Assembly (NCBI RefSeq): GCF_029227915.1
Contig: NC_079878.1
Location: 30,593,501-30,657,500 of the forward strand
DNA from: Hydractinia symbiolongicarpus
Lineage: Eukaryota; Cnidaria; Hydrozoa; Anthoathecata; Hydractiniidae
Direction: 5' to 3'
DNA: 64,000 bases
How positions within the stretch are numbered: the first letter of the stretch is position 1; each line of letters opens with the position of its first letter. The position numbers and the translations under genes were made by a program. The notes beneath the pieces are model-generated. The model saw only the letters and a list, made by a program, of their open reading frames with translations. It was not told the DNA's origin and ran no database searches. This document shows positions 49,333-61,660 of the stretch, in pieces.

Positions 49333-51289
49333 ATTCAGCGTCTCATCAAAAATGAAAACATTTTTGAAAACTACAAGTCTCATGCGTTTTAGTGGTGAAA
49401 AAATAATTTAAAAAATCGTTCGTGAAATGAGTTTACTCACAGGGTACTTTCTTTGTATACATTCGACTATACGGGCCAAGCCCGGGATTTACGGGAAATC
49501 GCGGGTTTTCGTTTGCCGGCGATTAAACTTCTTTCATTAAGCGTCTCATCAAAAATGAAAACATTCCTGAAAACTACAAGTCTCATGCGTTTTAGTGGTG
49601 AGAAAATAATTTAAAAAATCGTTCGGGACATGAGTTTACTCCCTGGGTACTTTCTTTGTATACTTTTGACTATACGAGCCGAGTCCGGGATTTACGGGAA
49701 ATCGCGGGTTTTCGTTTGCCGGCGATTAAACATCTTTTATTCAGCGTCTCATCAAAAATGAAAACATTTTTGAAAACTACAAGTCTCATGCGTTTTAGTG
49801 GTGAAAAGATAATTTAAAAAATCGTTCTGAAAATGAGTTTACTCCCTGCGTATTTTCTTTGTATACTTTTGACTATACGGGCCGAGTCCGGGATTAACGG
49901 GAAATCGCGGGTTTTCGTTTGCCGGCGATTAAACTTCTTTTATTCCGCGTCTCATCAAAAATGAAAACATTTTTGAAAACTACAAGTCTCGTGCGTTTTA
50001 TTGGTGAAAAGATAATTTAAAAAATCGTTCTGGAAATGAGTTTACTCATAGGGTACTTTCTCTGTATATACACGACTATACAAGCACGGCATTTACGGGA
50101 AATCCCGGGTTTTCGTTTGCCGGCGATTAAACTTCTTTCATTAAGCGTCTCATCAAAAATGAAAACATTCCTGAAACCTACCAGTCTCATGCGTTTTAGT
50201 GGTGAAAAAATAATTTAAAAAATCGTTCGGGAAATGTGTTTACTCCCTGGGTATTTTCTTTGTATACTTTTGACTATACGAGCCAAGCACGGGATTTACG
50301 GGAAGTTGCGGGTTTTCGTTTGCCAGCGATTAAACATCTTTTATTCAGCGTCTCATCAAAAATGAAAACATTTTTGAAAACTACAAGTCTCATGCGTTTT
50401 AGTGGTGAAAAAATAATTTAAAAAATCGTTCGTGAAATGAGTTTACTCACAGGGTACTTTCTTTGTATACATTCGACTATACGGGCCAAGCCCGGGATTT
50501 ACGGGAAATCGCGGGTTTTCGTTTGCCGGCGATTAAACTTCTTTCATTAAGCGTCTCATCAAAAATGAAAACATTCCTGAAAACTACAAGTCTCATGCGT
50601 TTTAGTGGTGAGAAAATAATTTAAAAAATCGTTCGGGACATGAGTTTACTCCCTGGGTACTTTCTTTGTATACTTTTGACTATACGAGCCGAGTCCAGGA
50701 TTTACGGGAAATCGCGGGTTTTCGTTTGCCGGCGATTAAACATCTTTTATTCAGCGTCTCATCAAAAATGAAAACATTTTTGAAAACTACAAGTCTCATG
50801 CGTTTTAGTGGTGAAAAGATAATTTAAAAAATCGTTCTGAAAATGAGTTTACTCCCTGCGTATTTTCTTTGTATACTTTTGACTATACGGGCCGAGTCCG
50901 GGATTAACGGGAAATCGCGGGTTTTCGTTTGCCGGCGATTAAACTTCTTTTATTCCGCGTCTCATCAAAAATGAAAACATTTTTGAAAACTACAAGTCTC
51001 GTGCGTTTTATTGGTGAAAAGATAATTTAAAAAATCGTTCTGGAAATGAGTTTACTCATAGGGTACTTTCTCTGTATATACACGACTATACAAGCACGGC
51101 ATTTACGGGAAATCCCGGGTTTTCGTTTGCCGGCGATTAAACTTCTTTCATTAAGCGTATCATCAAAAATGAAAACATTCCTGAAACCTACCAGTCTCAT
51201 GCGTTTTAGTGGTGAAAAAATAATTTAAAAAATCGTTCGGGAAATGTGTTTACTCCCTGGGTATTTTTTTTGTATACTTTTGACTATAC
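49333..51289 (+). repeat. 1,010-bp-offset tandem duplication (5 monomers)
   Basis: Sequence from 49333 recurs from 50343 at an offset of 1,010 bp and matches to about 51289. Shared private variants are CGTTCGTGAAATG, GGTGAGAAAATAAT and CTGAAACCTACCAG. Small differences include GAGTCCAGGATT near 50695 and AGCGTATCATC near 51157. The joining monomer near 50280-50400 is a chimera of the GGGAAGTTGCGG and GAGCCAAGCACGGG types. Confidence 0.8.
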
Positions 51290-53175
51290 GGGCCGAGTCT
51301 GGGATTTACGGGAAGTTGCGGGTTTTCGTTTGCCGGCAATTAAACTTCTTATATTCAGCGTCTCATCAAAAATAAAAACATTTTTGAAAACTACAAGTCT
51401 CATGCGTTTTAGTGGTGAAAAAATAATTTAAAAAATCGTTCGGGAAATGCGTTTACTCACAGGGTACTTTCTTTGTATATACTCGACTATACGAGCCAAG
51501 CACGGGATATACGGGAAATTGCGGGTTTTCGTTTGCCAGCGATTAAACATCTTTTATTCAGCGTCTCATCAAAAATGAAAACATTTTTGAAAACTACAAG
51601 TCTCATGCGTTTTAGTGGTGAAAAGATAATTTAAAAAATCGTTCTGAAAATGAGTTTACTCACAGGGTACTTTCTTTCTATGTACTCGACTATACGGGCC
51701 AAGCACGGGATTTACGGGAAATCGCGGGTTTTTGTTTGCCGGCGATTAAACTTCTTATATTCAGCGTCTCGTCAAAAATGAAAACATTTTTGAAAACTAC
51801 AAGTCTCATGCGTTTTAGTGGTGAAAAAATAATTTAAAAAATCGTTCGGGAAATGAGTTTACTCACAGGGTACTTTCTTTGTATACATTCGACTATACGG
51901 GCCAAGCCCGGGATTTACGGGAAATCGCGGGTTTTCGTTTGCCGGCGATTAAACTTCTTTCATTAAGCGTCTCATCAAAAATGAAAACATTCCTGAAAAC
52001 TACAAGTCTCATGCGTTTTAGTGGTGAAAAAATAATTTAAAAAATCGTTCGGGACATGAGTTTACTCCCTGGGTACTTTCTTTGTATACTTTTGACTATA
52101 CGAGCCGAGTCCGGGATTTACGGGAAATCGCGGGTTTTCGTTTGCCGGCGATTAAACATCTTTTATTCAGCGTCTCATCAAAAATGAAAACATTTTTGAA
52201 AACTACAAGTCTCATGCGTTTTAGTGGTGAAAAGATAATTTAAAAAATCGTTCTGAAAATGAGTTTACTCCCTGCGTATTTTCTTTGTAAACTTTTGACT
52301 ATACGGGCCGAGTCCGGGATTAACGGGAAATCGCGGGTTTTCGTTTGCCGGCGATTAAACTTCTTTTATTCCGCGTCTCATCAAAAATGAAAACATTTTT
52401 GAAAACTACAAGTCTCGTGCGTTTTATTGGTGAAAAGATAATTTAAAAAATCGTTCTGGAAATGAGTTTACTCATAGGGTACTTTATCTGTATATACTCG
52501 ACTATACAAGCACGGCATTTACGGGAAATCGCGGGTTTTCGTTTGCCGGCGATTAAACTTCTTTCATTAAGCGTCTCATCAAAAATGAAAACATTCCTGA
52601 AAACTACAAGTCTCATGCGTTTTAGTGGTGAAAAAATAATTTAAAAAATTGTTCGGGAAATGTGTTTACTCCCTGGGTATTTTCTTTGTATACTTTTGAC
52701 TATACGGGCCGTGTCCGGGATTTACGGGAAGTTGCGGGTTTTCGTTTGCCGGCGATTAAACTTCTTATATTCAGCGTCTCATCAAAAATAAAAACATTTT
52801 TGAAAACTACAAGTCTCATGCGTTTTAGTGGTGAAAAAATAATTTAAAAAATCGTTCGGGAAATGAGTTTACTCACAGGGTACTTTCTTTGTATATACTC
52901 GACTATACGAGCCAAGCACGGGATTTACGGGAAATTGCGGGTTTTCGTTTGCCGCCGATTAAACATCTTTTATTCAGCGTCTCATCAAAAATGAAAAGAT
53001 TTTTGAAAACTACAAGTCTCATGCGTTTTAGCGGTGAAAAGATAATTTAAAAAATCGTTCTGAAAATGAGTTTACTCACAGGGTACTTTCTTTGTATGTA
53101 CTCGACTATACGGGCCAAGCACGGGATTTACGGGAAATCGCGGGTTTTTGTTTGCCGGCGATTAAACTTCTTATA

Positions 53176-54065
53176 TTCAGCGTCTCATCAAAAATGAAAA
53201 CATTTTTGAAAACTACAAGTCTCATGCGTTTTAGTGGTGAAAAAATAATTTAAAAAATCGTTCGGGAAATGAGTTTACTCACAGGGTACTTTCTTTGTAT
53301 ACATTCGACTATACGGGCCAGGCCCGGGATTTACGGGTAATCGCGGGTTTTCGTTTGCCGGCGATTAAACTTTTTTCATTAAGCGTCTCATCAAAAATGA
53401 AAACATTCCTGAAAACTACAAAATCAAAATCAAAAATGAAAACATTTTTGAGAACTACAAGTCTCATGCGTTTTAGTGGTGAAAAGATAATTTAAAAAAT
53501 CGTTCTGGAAATGAGTTTACTCCCTGCGTAATTTCTTTGTATACTTTTGACTATACGGGCCGAGTCCGGGATTACAGGGAAATCGCGGGTTTTCGTTTGC
53601 CGGCGATTAAACTTCTTTTATTCCGCGTCTCATCAAAAATGAAAACATTTTTGAAAACTACAAGTCTCATGCGTTTTAGTGGTGAAAAAATAATTTAAAA
53701 AATCGTTCGGGAAATGAGTTTACTCACAGGGTACTTTCTTTGTATACATTCGACTATACGGGCCAGGCCCGGGATTTACGGGTAATCGCGGGTTTTCGTT
53801 TGCCGGCGATTAAACTTTTTTCATTAAGCGTCTCATCAAAAATGAAAACATTCCTGAAAACTACAAAATCAAAATCAAAAATGAAAACATTTTTGAGAAC
53901 TACAAGTCTCATGCGTTTTAGTGGTGAAAAGATAATTTAAAAAATCGTTCTGGAAATGAGTTTACTCCCTGCGTAATTTCTTTGTATACTTTTGACTATA
54001 CGGGCCGAGTCCGGGATTACAGGGAAATCGCGGGTTTTCGTTTGCCGGCGATTAAACTTTTTTAT
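53176..54065 (+). repeat. 445-bp tandem duplication carrying the 39-bp insertion
   Basis: Two monomers plus the 39-bp insertion (2 x 203 + 39 = 445) occur twice in succession. Shared private variants are GGCCAGGCCCGGG near 53318 and 53763, TTTTTGAGAACTAC near 53447 and 53892, and GGATTACAGGG near 53571 and 54016. Confidence 0.88.
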
Positions 54066-55260
54066 TCCGCGTCTCATCAAAAATGAAAACATTTTTGAAA
54101 ACTACAAGTCTCGTGCGTTTTAGTGGTGAAAAGATAATTTAAAAAATCGTTCTGGAAATGAGTTTACTCACAGGGTACTTTCATTGTATATACTCGACTA
54201 TACGGGCCAAGCACGGCATTTACGGGAAATCGCGGGTTTTCGTTTGCCGGCGATTAAACTTCTTTCATTAAGCGTCTCATCAAAAATGAAAACATTCCTG
54301 AAAACTACAAGTCTCATGCGTTTTAGTGGTGAAAAAATAATTTAAAAAATCGTTCGGGAAATGTGTTTACTCCCTGGGTATTTCCTTTGTATACTTTTGA
54401 CTATACGGGCCGAGTCCGGGATTTACGGGAAATCGTGGGTTTTCGTTTGCCGGCGATTAAACTTCTTTTATTCCGGGTCTCATCAAAAATGAAAACATTT
54501 TTGAAAACTACAAGTCTCATGCGTTTTAGTGGTGAAAAGATAATATAAAAAATCGTTCTGGAAAGGAGTTTACTCACAGGGTACTTTCTTTGTATATACT
54601 CGACTATACGAGCCAAGCACGGGATTTACGGGACATTGCGGGTTTTCGTTTGCCGGCGATTAAACATCTTTTATTCAGCGTCTCATCAAAAATGAAAGCA
54701 TTTTTGAAAACTACAAGTCTCATGCGTTTTAGTGGTGTAAAGATAATTTAAAAAATCGTTCTGGAAATGAGTTTACTCCCTGCGTATTTTCTTTGTATAC
54801 TTTTGACTATACAGGCCGAGTCCGGGTTTTACGGGAAATCGCAGGTTTTCATTTGCCGGCGATTAAACATCTTTTATTCAGCGTCTCATCAAAAATGAAA
54901 ACATTTTTGAAAACTACAAGTCTCATGCGTTTTAGTGGTGAAAAGATAATTTAAAAAATCGTTCTGGAAATGAGTTTACTCACAGGGTACTTTCTTTGTA
55001 TGTACTCGACTATACGGGCCAAGCACGGGATTTACGGGAAATCACGGGGTTTTGTTTGCCGGCGATTAAATTTCTTATATTCAGCGTCTCATCAAAAATG
55101 AAAACATTTTTAAAAACTACAAGTCTCATGCGTTTTAGTGGTGAAAAAATAATTAAAAAAATCGTTCGGGAAATGAGTTTACTCACAGGGTACTTTCTTT
55201 GTATACATTCGACTATAGGGGCCAAGCCCGGGATTTACGGGAAATCGCGGGTTTTCGTTT
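54066..55260 (+). repeat. First-family monomers (GGAAAGGAGTTT type)
   Basis: About six monomers of the kind seen at 10-26 kb, with AGCACGGC, GGTATTTCC and GGAAAGGAGTTT forms. Private changes include AAATCGTGGG near 54431, ATGAAAGCATTT near 54693 and AAATCACGGGG near 55041. Confidence 0.8.
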
Positions 55261-58200
55261 GCCGGCGATTAAACTTCTTTTATTCCGCGTCTCATCAAAA
55301 ATGAAAACATTTTTGAAAACTACAAGTCTCGTGCGTTTTACTGGTGAAAAGATAATTTAAAAAATCGTTCTGGAAATGAGTTTACTCATAGGGTACTTTC
55401 TCTGTATATACTCGACTATACAAGCACGGCATTTACGGGAAATCGCGGGTTTTCGTTTGCCGGCGATTAAACTTCTTATATTCAGCGTCTCATCAAAAAT
55501 AAAAACATTTTTGAAAACTACAAGTCTCATGCGTTTTAGTGGTGAAAAAATAATTTAAAAAATCGTTCGGGAAATGAGTTTACTCACAGGGTACTTTCTT
55601 TGTATATACTCGACTATACGAGCCAAGCACGGGATTTACGGGAAATTGCGGGTTTTCGTTTGCCGGCGATTAAACTTCTTTCATTAAGCGTCTCATCAAA
55701 AATGAAAACATTCCTGAAAACTACAAGTCTCATGCGTTTTAGTGGTGAAAAAATAATTTAAAAAATCGTTCGGGACATGAGTTTAATCCCTGGGTACTTT
55801 CTTTGTATACTTTTGACTATACGAGCCAAGTCCGGGATTTACGGGAAATTGCGGGTTTTTGTTTGCCGGCGATTAAACTTCTTATATTCAGCGTCTCATC
55901 AAAAATGAAAACATTTTTGAAAACTACAAGTCTCATGCGTTTTAGTGGTGAAAAGATAATTTAAAAAATCGTTCTGAAAATGAGTTTACTCACTGGGTAC
56001 TTTCTTTGTATGTACTCGACCATACGGGCCAAGCCGGGATTTACGGGAAATCGCGGGTTTTTGTTTGCCGGCGATTAAACTTCTTATATTCAGCGTCTCA
56101 TCAAAAATGAAAATATTTTTGAAAACTACAAGTCTCATGCGTTTTAGTGGTGAAAAAAAAAATTTAAAAAATCGTTTGGGAAATGAGTTTACTCACAGGG
56201 TACTTTCTTTGTATACATTCGACTATACGGGCCAAGCCCGGGATTTACGGGAAATCGCGGGTTTTCGTTTGCCGGCGATTAAACTTCTTTCATTAAGCGT
56301 CTCATCAAAAATGAAAACATTCCTGAAAACTACAAGTCTCATGCGTTTTAGTATTGAAAAAATAATTTAAAAAATCGTTCGGGACATGAGTTTACTCCCT
56401 GGGTACTTTCTTTGTATACTTTTGACTATACGAGCCGAGCCCCGGATTTACGGGAAATCGCGGGTTTTCGTTTGCCGGCGATTAAACATCTTTTATTCAG
56501 CGTCTCATCAAAAATGAAAACATTTTTGAAAACGACAAGTCTCATGCGTTTTAGTGGTGAAAAGATAATTTAAAAAATCGTTCTGAAAATGAGTTTACTC
56601 CCTGCGTATTTTCTTTGTATACTTTTGACTATACGGGCCGAGTCCGGGATTAACGGGAAATCGCGGGTTTTCGTTTGCCGGCGATTAAACTTCTTTCATT
56701 AAGCGTCTCATCAAAAATGAAAACATTTTTGAAAACTACAAGTCTCGTGCGTTTTATTGGTGAAAAGATAATTTAAAAAATCGTTCTGGAAATGAGTTTA
56801 CTCATAGGGTACTTTCTCTGTATATACACGACTATACAAGCACGGCATTTTCGGGAAATCCCGGGTTTTCGTTTGCCGGCGATTAAACTTCTTTCATTAA
56901 GCGTCTCATCAAAAATGAAAACATTCCTGAAAACTACCAGTCTCATGCGTTTTAGTGGTGAAAAAATAATTTAAAAAATCGTTCGGGAAATGTGTTTACT
57001 CCCTGGGTATTTTCTTTGTATACTTTTGACTATACGGGCTGAGTCTGGGATTTACGGGAAGTTGCGGGTTTTCGTTTGCCGGCAATTAAACTTCTTATAT
57101 TCAGCGTCTCATCGAAAATAAAAACATTTTTGAAAACTACAAGTCTCATGCGTTTTAGTGGTGAAAAAATAATTTAAAAAATCGTTCGGGAAATGAGTTT
57201 ACTCACAGGGTACTTTCTTTGTATATACTCGACTATACGAGCCAAGCACGGGATTTACGGGAAATTGCGGGTTTTCGTTTGCCGGCGATTAAACATCTTT
57301 TATTCAGCGTCTCATCAAAAATGAAAACATTTTTGAAAACTACAAGTCTCATGCGTTTTAGTGGTGAAAAGATAATTTAAAAAATCGTTCTGAAAATGAG
57401 TTTACTCACAGGGTACTTTCTTTGTATGTACTCGACTATACGGGCCAAGCACGGGATTTACGGGAAATCGCGGGTTTTTGTTTGCCGGCGATTAAACTTC
57501 TTATATTCAGCGTCTCATCAAAAATGAAAACATTTTTGAAAACTACAAGTCTCATGCGTTTTAGTGGTGAAAAAATAATTTAAAAAATCGTTCGTGAAAT
57601 GAGTTTACTCACAGGGTACTTTCTTTGTATACATTCGACTATACGGGCCAAGCCCGGGATTTACGGGAAATCGCGGGTTTTCGTTTGCCGGCGATTAAAC
57701 TTCTTTCATTAAGCGTCTCATCAAAAATGAAAACATTCCTGAAAACTACAAGTCTCATGCGTTTTAGTGGTGAAAAGATAATTTAAAAAATCGTTCTGAA
57801 AATGAGTTTACTCCCTGCGTATTTTCTTTGTATACTTTTGACTATACGGGCCGAGTCCGGGATTAACGGGAAATCGCGGGTTTTCGTTTGCCGGCGATTA
57901 AACTTCTTTCATTAAGCGTCTCATCAAAAATGAAAACATTTTTGAAAACTACAAGTCTCGTGCGTTATATTGGTGAAAAGATAATTTAAAAAATCGTTCT
58001 GGAAATGAGTTTACTCATAGGGTACTTTCTCTGTATATACACGACTATACAAGCACGGCATTTTCGGGAAATCCCGGGTTTTCGTTTGCCGGCGATTAAA
58101 CTTCTTTCATTAAGCGTCTCATCAAAAATGAAAACATTCCTGAAAACTACCAGTCTCATGCGTTTTAGTGGTGAAAAAATAATTTAAAAAATCGTTCGGG

Positions 58201-61200
58201 AAATGTGTTTACTCCCTGGGTATTTTCTTTGTATACTTTTGACTATACGGGCTGAGTCTGGGATTTACGGGAAGTTGCGGGTTTTCGTTTGCCGGCAATT
58301 AAACTTCTTATATTCAGCGTCTCATCGAAAATAAAAACATTTTTGAAAACTACAAGTCTCATGCGTTTTAGTGGTGAAAAAATAATTTAAAAAATCGTTC
58401 GGGAAATGAGTTTACTCACAGGGTACTTTCTTTGTATATACTCGACTATACGAGCCAAGCACGGGATTTACGGGAAATTGCGGGTTTTCGTTTGCCGGCG
58501 ATTAAACATCTTTTATTCAGCGTCTCATCAAAAATGAAAACATTTTTGAAAACTACAAGTCTCATGCGTTTTAGTGGTGAAAAGATAATTTAAAAAATCG
58601 TTCTGAAAATGAGTTTACTCACAGGGTACTTTCTTTGTATGTACTCGACTATACGGGCCAAGCACGGGATTTACGGGAAATCGCGGGTTTTTGTTTGCCG
58701 GCGATTAAACTTCTTATATTCAGCGTCTCATCAAAAATGAAAACATTTTTGAAAACTACAAGTCTCATGCGTTTTAGTGGTGAAAAAATAATTTAAAAAA
58801 TCGTTCGTGAAATGAGTTTACTCACAGGGTACTTTCTTTGTATACATTCGACTATACGGGCCAAGCCCGGGATTTACGGGAAATCGCGGGTTTTCGTTTG
58901 CCGGCGATTAAACTTCTTTCATTAAGCGTCTCATCAAAAATGAAAACATTCCTGAAAACTACAAGTCTCATGCGTTTTAGTGGTGAAAAAATAATTTAAA
59001 AAATCGTTCGGGACATGAGTTTACTCCCTGGGTACTTTCTTTGTATACTTTTGACTATACGAGCCGAGTCCGGGATTTACGGGAAATCGCGGGTTTTCGT
59101 TTGCCGGCGATTAAACATCTTTTATTCAGCGTCTCATCAAAAATGAAAACATTTTTGAAAACTACAAGTCTCATGCGTTTTAGTGGTGAAAAGATAATTT
59201 AAAAAATCGTTCTGAAAATGAGTTTACTCCCTGCGTATTTTCTTTGTATACTTTTGACTATACGGGCCGAGTCCGGGATTAACGGGAAATCGCGGGTTTT
59301 CGTTTGCCGGCGATTAAACTTCTTTTATTCCGCGTCTCATCAAAAATGAAAACATTTTTGAAAACTACAAGTCTCGTGCGTTTTATTGGTGAAAAGATAA
59401 TTTAAAAAATCGTTCTGGAAATGAGTTTACTCATAGGGTACTTTCTCTGTATATACACGACTATACAAGCACGGCATTTACGGGAAATCCCGGGTTTTCG
59501 TTTGCCGGCGATTAAACTTCTTTCATTAAGCGTCTCATCAAAAATGAAAACATTCCTGAAAACTACCAGTCTCATGCGTTTTAGTGGTGAAAAAATAATT
59601 TAAAAAATCGTTCGGGAAATGTGTTTACTCCCTGGGTATTTTCTTTGTATACTTTTGACTATACGGGCCGAGTCTGGGATTTACGGGAAGTTGCGGGTTT
59701 TCGTTTGCCGGCAATTAAACCTCTTATATTCAGCGTCTCATCAAAAATAAAAACATTTTTGAAAACTACAAGTCTCATGCGTTTTAGTGGTGAAAAAATA
59801 ATTTATAAAATCGTTCGGGAAATGAGTTTACTCACAGGGTACTTTCTTTGTATATACTCGACTATACGAGCCAAGCACGGGATTTACGGGAAATTGCGGG
59901 TTTTCGTTTGCCGGCGATTAAACATCTTTTATTCAGCGTCTCATCAAAAATGAAAACATTTTTGAAAACTACAAGTCTCATGCGTTTTAGTGGTGAAAAG
60001 ATAATTTAAAAAATCGTTCTGAAAATGAGTTTACTCACAGGGTACTTTCTTTCTATGTACTCGACTATACGGGCCAAGCACGGGATTTACGGGAAATCGC
60101 GGGTTTTTGTTTGCCGGCGATTAAACTTCTTATATTCAGCGTCTCATCAAAAATGAAAACATTTTTGAAAACTACAAGTCTCATGCGTTTTAGTGGTGAA
60201 AAAATAATTTAAAAAATCGTTCGGGAAATGAGTTTACTCACAGGGTACTTTCTTTGTATACATTCGACTATACGGGCCAAGCCCGGGATTTACGGGAAAT
60301 CGCGGGTTTTCGTTTGCCGGCGATTAAACTTCTTTCATTAAGCGTCTCATCAAAAATGAAAACATTCCTGAAAACTACAAGTCTCATGCGTTTTAGTGGT
60401 GAAAAAATAATTTAAAAAATCGTTCGGGACATGAGTTTACTCCCTGGGTACTTTCTTTGTATACTTTTGACTATACGAGCCGAGTCCGGGATTTACGGGA
60501 AATCGCGGGTTTTCGTTTGCCGGCGATTAAACATCTTTTATTCAGCGTCTCATCAAAAATGAAAACATTTTTGAAAACTACAAGTCTCATGCGTTTTAGT
60601 GGTGAAAAGATAATTTAAAAAATCGTTCTGAAAATGAGTTTACTCCCTGCGTATTTTCTTTGTAAACTTTTGACTATACGGGCCGAGTCCGGGATTAACG
60701 GGAAATCGCGGGTTTTTGTTTGCCGGCGATTAAACTTCTTTTATTCCGCGTCTCATCAAAAATGAAAACATTTTTGAAAACTACAAGTCTCGTGCGTTTT
60801 ATTGGTGAAAAGATAATTTAAAAAATCGTTCTGGAAATGAGTTTACTCATAGGGTACTTTCTCTGTATATACTCGACTATACAAGCACGGCATTTACGGG
60901 AAATCGCGGGTTTTCGTTTGCCGGCGATTAAACTTCTTTCATTAAGCGTCTCATCAAAAATGAAAACATTCCTGAAAACTACAAGTCTCATGCGTTTTAG
61001 TGGTGAAAAAATAATTTAAAAAATTGTTCGGGAAATGTGTTTACTCCCTGGGTATTTTCTTTGTATACTTTTGACTATACGGGCCGTGTCCGGGATTTAC
61101 GGGAAGTTGCGGGTTTTCGTTTGCCGGCGATTAAACTTCTTATATTCAGCGTCTCATCAAAAATAAAAACATTTTTGAAAACTACAAGTCTCATGCGTTT

Positions 61201-61660
61201 TAGTGGTGAAAAAATAATTTAAAAAATCGTTCGGGAAATGAGTTTACTCACAGGGTACTTTCTTTGTATATACTCGACTATACGAGCCAAGCACGGGATT
61301 TACGGGAAATTGCGGGTTTTCGTTTGCCGGCGATTAAACATCTTTTATTCAGCGTCTCATCAAAAATGAAAAGATTTTTGAAAACTACAAGTCTCATGCG
61401 TTTTAGTGGTGAAAAGATAATTTAAAAAATCGTTCTGAAAATGAGTTTACTCACAGGGTACTTTCTTTGTATGTACTCGACTATACGGGCCAAGCACGGG
61501 ATTTACGGGAAATCGCGGGTTTTTGTTTGCCGGCGATTAAACTTCTTATATTCAGCGTCTCATCAAAAATGAAAACATTTTTGAAAACTACAAGTCTTAT
61601 GCGTTTTAGTGGTGAAAAAATAATTTAAAAAATCGTTCGGGAAATGAGTTTACTCACAGG
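55261..61660 (+). repeat. Third 7-monomer HOR block
   Basis: Marker monomers at 55376, 56792, 58005, 59421 and 60837 give spacings of 1,416, 1,213, 1,416 and 1,416 bp. Large parts are near copies of the second block: about 55.38-56.4 kb matches 43.37-44.4 kb at 12,011 bp, about 59.4-60.0 kb matches 48.0-48.6 kb at 11,409 bp, and 60.8-61.9 kb matches 52.5-53.5 kb at 8,375 bp. Confidence 0.87.
56535..58960 (+). repeat. 1,213-bp tandem duplication (6 monomers)
   Basis: The unit 56535-57747 repeats at 57748-58960. Shared private variants are GGGCTGAGTCTGGG near 57038 and 58251, CTCATCGAAAATAAA near 57110 and 58323, and GGCATTTTCGGG. GTGCGTTTTATTGG in copy 1 is GTGCGTTATATTGG in copy 2. Confidence 0.85.

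Larger units (their letters stand above)
38481..53175 (+). repeat. Second 7-monomer HOR block
   Basis: Marker monomers at 39111, 40731, 43365, 44578, 45384, 46596, 48012, 50036, 51046 and 52462 give spacings of 1,620, 2,634, 1,213, 806, 1,212, 1,416, 2,024, 1,010 and 1,416 bp. The 1,416-bp unit is therefore basic, and units of 4, 5, 6, 8, 10 and 13 monomers derive from it by gain or loss of whole monomers. A one-base-shorter AAGCCGGGATT variant followed by GCGGGGTTTCG marks 38556, 42807, 44829 and 46041. Another monomer duplication lies near 40103-40508, where GAGCCGAGCCCCGG occurs twice 203 bp apart. Confidence 0.88.
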
